6,942 bases of DNA, from assembly GCA_030627625.1 (NCBI GenBank), contig DAOURR010000084.1, positions 1 to 6,942 of the forward strand, given 5' to 3'. Source of the DNA: UBA3103 sp002365855. GTDB lineage: Bacteria > Bacillota > Desulfotomaculia > Desulfotomaculales > Pelotomaculaceae. The notes below the pieces were generated by a model. That model saw only the letters and a list, made by a program, of their open reading frames with translations. It was not told the DNA's origin and made no database searches. Positions 4,726 through 6,942 of the stretch are shown here, piece by piece. The position numbers and the translations under genes are program-made. The stretch's first letter is position 1; the number at the start of each line of letters is the position of its first letter.

Positions 4726-6702
4726 TTATGATTTTTCTCTTACAAGGCTTTCTATCACTGCAGGATCAGCCAGGGTAGTGGTATCACCTAATTGGTCAGC
4801 TTCACCGGCAGCTATTTTTCTTAAAATCCTTCTCAATATCTTACCGCTCCGTGTCTTTGGCAGGGAATTGGTAAAATGGATTACATCGGGCGATGCGATA
4901 GGCCCGATCTCTTTGCGCACGATTTCAACCAGCTCTTTTTTTAACTTCTCAGACACTCTGATGCCGTCTTTTAGAGTGACGTAGGCGTAAATGCCTTCCC
5001 CTTTAATTGCATGCGGGTAGCCCACTACCGCAGCTTCTGCGACTTTAGGGTGAGCCACCAGGGAGCTTTCCACTTCCGCTGTGCCCAAACGATGACCGGA
5101 TATATTAATGACATCGTCAACCCGGCCCATCAGCCAGAAATAACCGTCCTCGTCCCTGCGCGCGCCGTCGGCGGTAAAGTAGTATCCCGGGTACTGGACG
5201 AAATAAGTGTTTTTGAGCCTGTCCGGATCTCCGTAAACCCCGCGCATGATGCCCGGCCATGGTCTTGTAATGACCAGGTACCCTCCTTCGTTGACATCAG
5301 CCTCGGAACCGTCCTGGCGTATGATTTTTGCGTCAACGCCAAAGAAGGGGAAAGTGGCCGAGCCTGGTTTTGTGGGTACGCATCCCGGCAGGGGCGTAAT
5401 TAAAATTCCCCCCGTTTCAGTTTGCCACCAGGTGTCTACGATCGGTGTCTTTTCTTTCCCTATTATATTATGATACCAAATCCATGCCTCGGGATTAATC
5501 GGCTCGCCCACAGAACCCAAAAGACGTAAACTGCTCAGGTCTCTGCCGAGAGGCCACTTATCGCCTTCCCTCATCATGGACCTCAGCGCGGTGGGAGCCG
5601 TATAAAAAGTATTTACGCGGTACCTTTCCACTACTTCCCAAAACCTGTCGGGCTGGGGATAGTTTGGAACACCCTCAAACATCAAAGAGGTAGCCCCTGC
5701 AGACAGGGGTCCGTACACTATGTAACTGTGTCCGGTAACCCAGCCGATATCAGCTGTACACCAGTAAACATCATCTTCACGATAGTCAAATACATATTTA
5801 AACGTGGCCGTCGCGTATACCATGTAACCACCGTTAGTGTGCAGGACGCCTTTTGGCTTGCCCGTGCTGCCGCTGGTGTAAAGTATAAAGAGCGGATCTT
5901 CAGCATCCAGATGTTCCGGCTCACAGACTGGCGAGGCGTTATCCATCTGTTGACTCCACCAGCTGTCACGTCCCTCGGTCATGCTGCAGTTCCTGTCAAC
6001 TCTTTTGACTACAACGCAGTTCTTGACGACGGGACACTGCGACATAGCGGTGTCAGCGGTTTCCTTGGTGTGCAGCAGCTTTCCGGACCTGTAAGAAAAA
6101 TTGCTGGTAACTAGAGTCTCTGCTCCCGCGTCCAGAATCCGGTCACGCAGCGCCTCGGCGCTGAATCCGCCGAAAACCACACTGTGAATGGCCCCGATCC
6201 TGGCGCAGGCCAGTATGGTTATGGCCAGCTCTGGAATCATGGGCAGGTAGATAGTCACGCGGTCACCTTTTTTAACGCCCAAGTTTTTTAACACGTTTGC
6301 GAATTTACATACTTCGCGGTAAAGTTGGAGGTAAGTATAAGTCCTGCTTTCTTCCAGGGGCTCACCCTGCCAAATGAGAGCCGCCTTATTTTTACGCCAG
6401 CCGTTCAGATGGCGGTCCAGGCAGTTATAAGACGCATTCAGTTTAGCTCCCCTGAAATAGCTAATAAAAACCTTGTCAGTAAAGTCGTATTCCTCTACAG
6501 CATCCCACTTTTTGAACCATTCAATGTGCTCTTCCGCCATCTCGGCCCAGAACTCGTCCGGTTTTTTTACAGACTTGCTCCACATTTCATGATACTGATG
6601 CAGGCTCTTAATACGGGCTTTTTCCACAAACTCCCGCGGCGGTCCGAACACCCTTTTTTCAATCATCAAAGATTTTACACTGCAGCCTTTTTCTGCCTCC
6701 AT
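4726..6702 (-). CDS. acs: Acetyl-CoA synthetase, AMP-forming
   Basis: This cytosolic enzyme converts acetate, ATP and CoA to acetyl-CoA, AMP and pyrophosphate through an acetyl-adenylate. The 658-aa length is normal for the family. Numbered from the chosen ATG, it has the N-terminal ACS segment (about 30-90), the phosphate-binding loop TSGSTGKPKG (276-285), the WWQTETGG motif (425-432), whose second-position tryptophan region limits the acyl pocket to acetate, the hinge region GRVDDVINISGHRLGT (526-541), and PKTRSGKILRR (615-625). K621 there is the catalytic lysine that protein acetyltransferases modify in homologues. The frame is open from a GTG at 6717, but that has no spaced ribosome binding site. 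The ATG at 6702 follows AGGGGGAG by four to five bases and is preferred. An extended -10 promoter lies about 105 nt upstream. The downstream neighbour is the nitrilase gene. No damage is visible. Confidence 0.96.
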   Translation of the reverse strand: MEAEKGCSVKSLMIEKRVFGPPREFVEKARIKSLHQYHEMWSKSVKKPDEFWAEMAEEHIEWFKKWDAVEEYDFTDKVFISYFRGAKLNASYNCLDRHLNGWRKNKAALIWQGEPLEESRTYTYLQLYREVCKFANVLKNLGVKKGDRVTIYLPMIPELAITILACARIGAIHSVVFGGFSAEALRDRILDAGAETLVTSNFSYRSGKLLHTKETADTAMSQCPVVKNCVVVKRVDRNCSMTEGRDSWWSQQMDNASPVCEPEHLDAEDPLFILYTSGSTGKPKGVLHTNGGYMVYATATFKYVFDYREDDVYWCTADIGWVTGHSYIVYGPLSAGATSLMFEGVPNYPQPDRFWEVVERYRVNTFYTAPTALRSMMREGDKWPLGRDLSSLRLLGSVGEPINPEAWIWYHNIIGKEKTPIVDTWWQTETGGILITPLPGCVPTKPGSATFPFFGVDAKIIRQDGSEADVNEGGYLVITRPWPGIMRGVYGDPDRLKNTYFVQYPGYYFTADGARRDEDGYFWLMGRVDDVINISGHRLGTAEVESSLVAHPKVAEAAVVGYPHAIKGEGIYAYVTLKDGIRVSEKLKKELVEIVRKEIGPIASPDVIHFTNSLPKTRSGKILRRILRKIAAGEADQLGDTTTLADPAVIESLVREKS

Positions 6703-6806
6703 TTTTCTCCCCCTCACCTTGGTAAAAAATGTTTCTTTGAATGTTTTTTCTTTATATCTCTTTTTATCTTTTTGTTCTTGAGTTTAATTATTTTGAATGT
6801 TCTTAT

Positions 6807-6815
6807 ATTATATCA
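6807..6815 (-). promoter_or_regulatory. Extended -10 promoter of acs
   Basis: On the minus strand TGA (6815-6813) directly precedes TATAAT (6812-6807), an extended -10. No good -35 hexamer is found 16-18 nt upstream. Transcription would begin near 6800, giving a purine-rich leader of nearly 100 nt before the ATG at 6702, with no recognisable riboswitch. Confidence 0.5.
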
Positions 6816-6839
6816 TTGTAATCAATTAATTAACAGTAG

Positions 6840-6941
6840 TTATGCAGTTTCTGGATAATTGTCCCAAGTCCATAACCTAAGTTCTAAAGATTGTGGCCAG
6901 AATTTATCAATAAGCCTTGAAAAACGCTCGGTTGCCGTGTC
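6840..6941 (-). CDS. Possible C-terminal end of a gene cut by the window edge
   Basis: A minus-strand frame is open from the right edge for 33 codons and stops with TAA at 6842-6840. The encoded tail is coherent and tryptophan-rich, including FSRLIDKFWPQ and LRLWTWDNYPETA. It ends 25 nt before the predicted acs -10 element, as expected for a separate gene upstream on the same strand. I do not recognise the family. Thirty-three open codons are not rare by chance, so the call is tentative. Confidence 0.4.
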   Translation of the reverse strand, partial: DTATERFSRLIDKFWPQSLELRLWTWDNYPETA

Positions 6942-6942
6942 A

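Overview
The window looks like a chromosomal segment of a low-to-mid GC, anaerobic Gram-positive bacterium, most probably a Clostridia member related to the Desulfotomaculum/Pelotomaculum group. This is inferred from strong GGAGG-type ribosome binding sites, GTG and TTG starts, the style of the moeA, nitrilase and acs proteins, and an apparent selenocysteine codon. No ribosomal marker is present, so the assignment is tentative.

Layout. Positions 1-1260 form an AT-rich accessory-looking block with three small unrecognised genes: a 72-aa cysteine-rich protein (+), a 77-aa two-helix membrane zinc-ribbon-like protein (-) and a 121-aa acidic protein (-). Positions 1529-2506 hold a moeA-like gene (+) that lacks the middle domain (domain II) of MoeA in frame. 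A terminator follows, then a 27-codon single-helix micro-ORF with an excellent ribosome binding site (+), then the broken 5' end of a PAS-domain gene (-). A complete tRNA-Leu(CAA) gene with its own promoter and terminator lies at 3165-3334 (-).

The most notable locus is 3526-3747 (+). It is a single-domain Nfu/NifU-C iron-sulfur scaffold gene in which the second cysteine of the CxxC cluster-binding motif is encoded by TGA. The reading frame continues with family-typical sequence to a TAA stop. A 9-bp hairpin whose apical loop begins with G sits 14-42 nt after the TGA, which matches the geometry of a bacterial SECIS element. The best reading is a selenoprotein, an Nfu with CGGU in place of CGGC, that a standard gene caller would split or miss.

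Positions 3803-4630 (-) encode a Nit2/omega-amidase-type nitrilase-superfamily enzyme. Positions 4726-6702 (-) encode a full-length AMP-forming acetyl-CoA synthetase. The two point the same way with a 95-nt gap and converge on the nfu gene, sharing its terminator region. At the right edge is the probable C-terminal end of another minus-strand gene.

Functional ties are loose. Selenocysteine and molybdopterin cofactors often meet in formate dehydrogenases of such anaerobes, Nfu serves iron-sulfur enzymes, and acetyl-CoA synthetase handles acetate. Nothing here proves these genes form one system.
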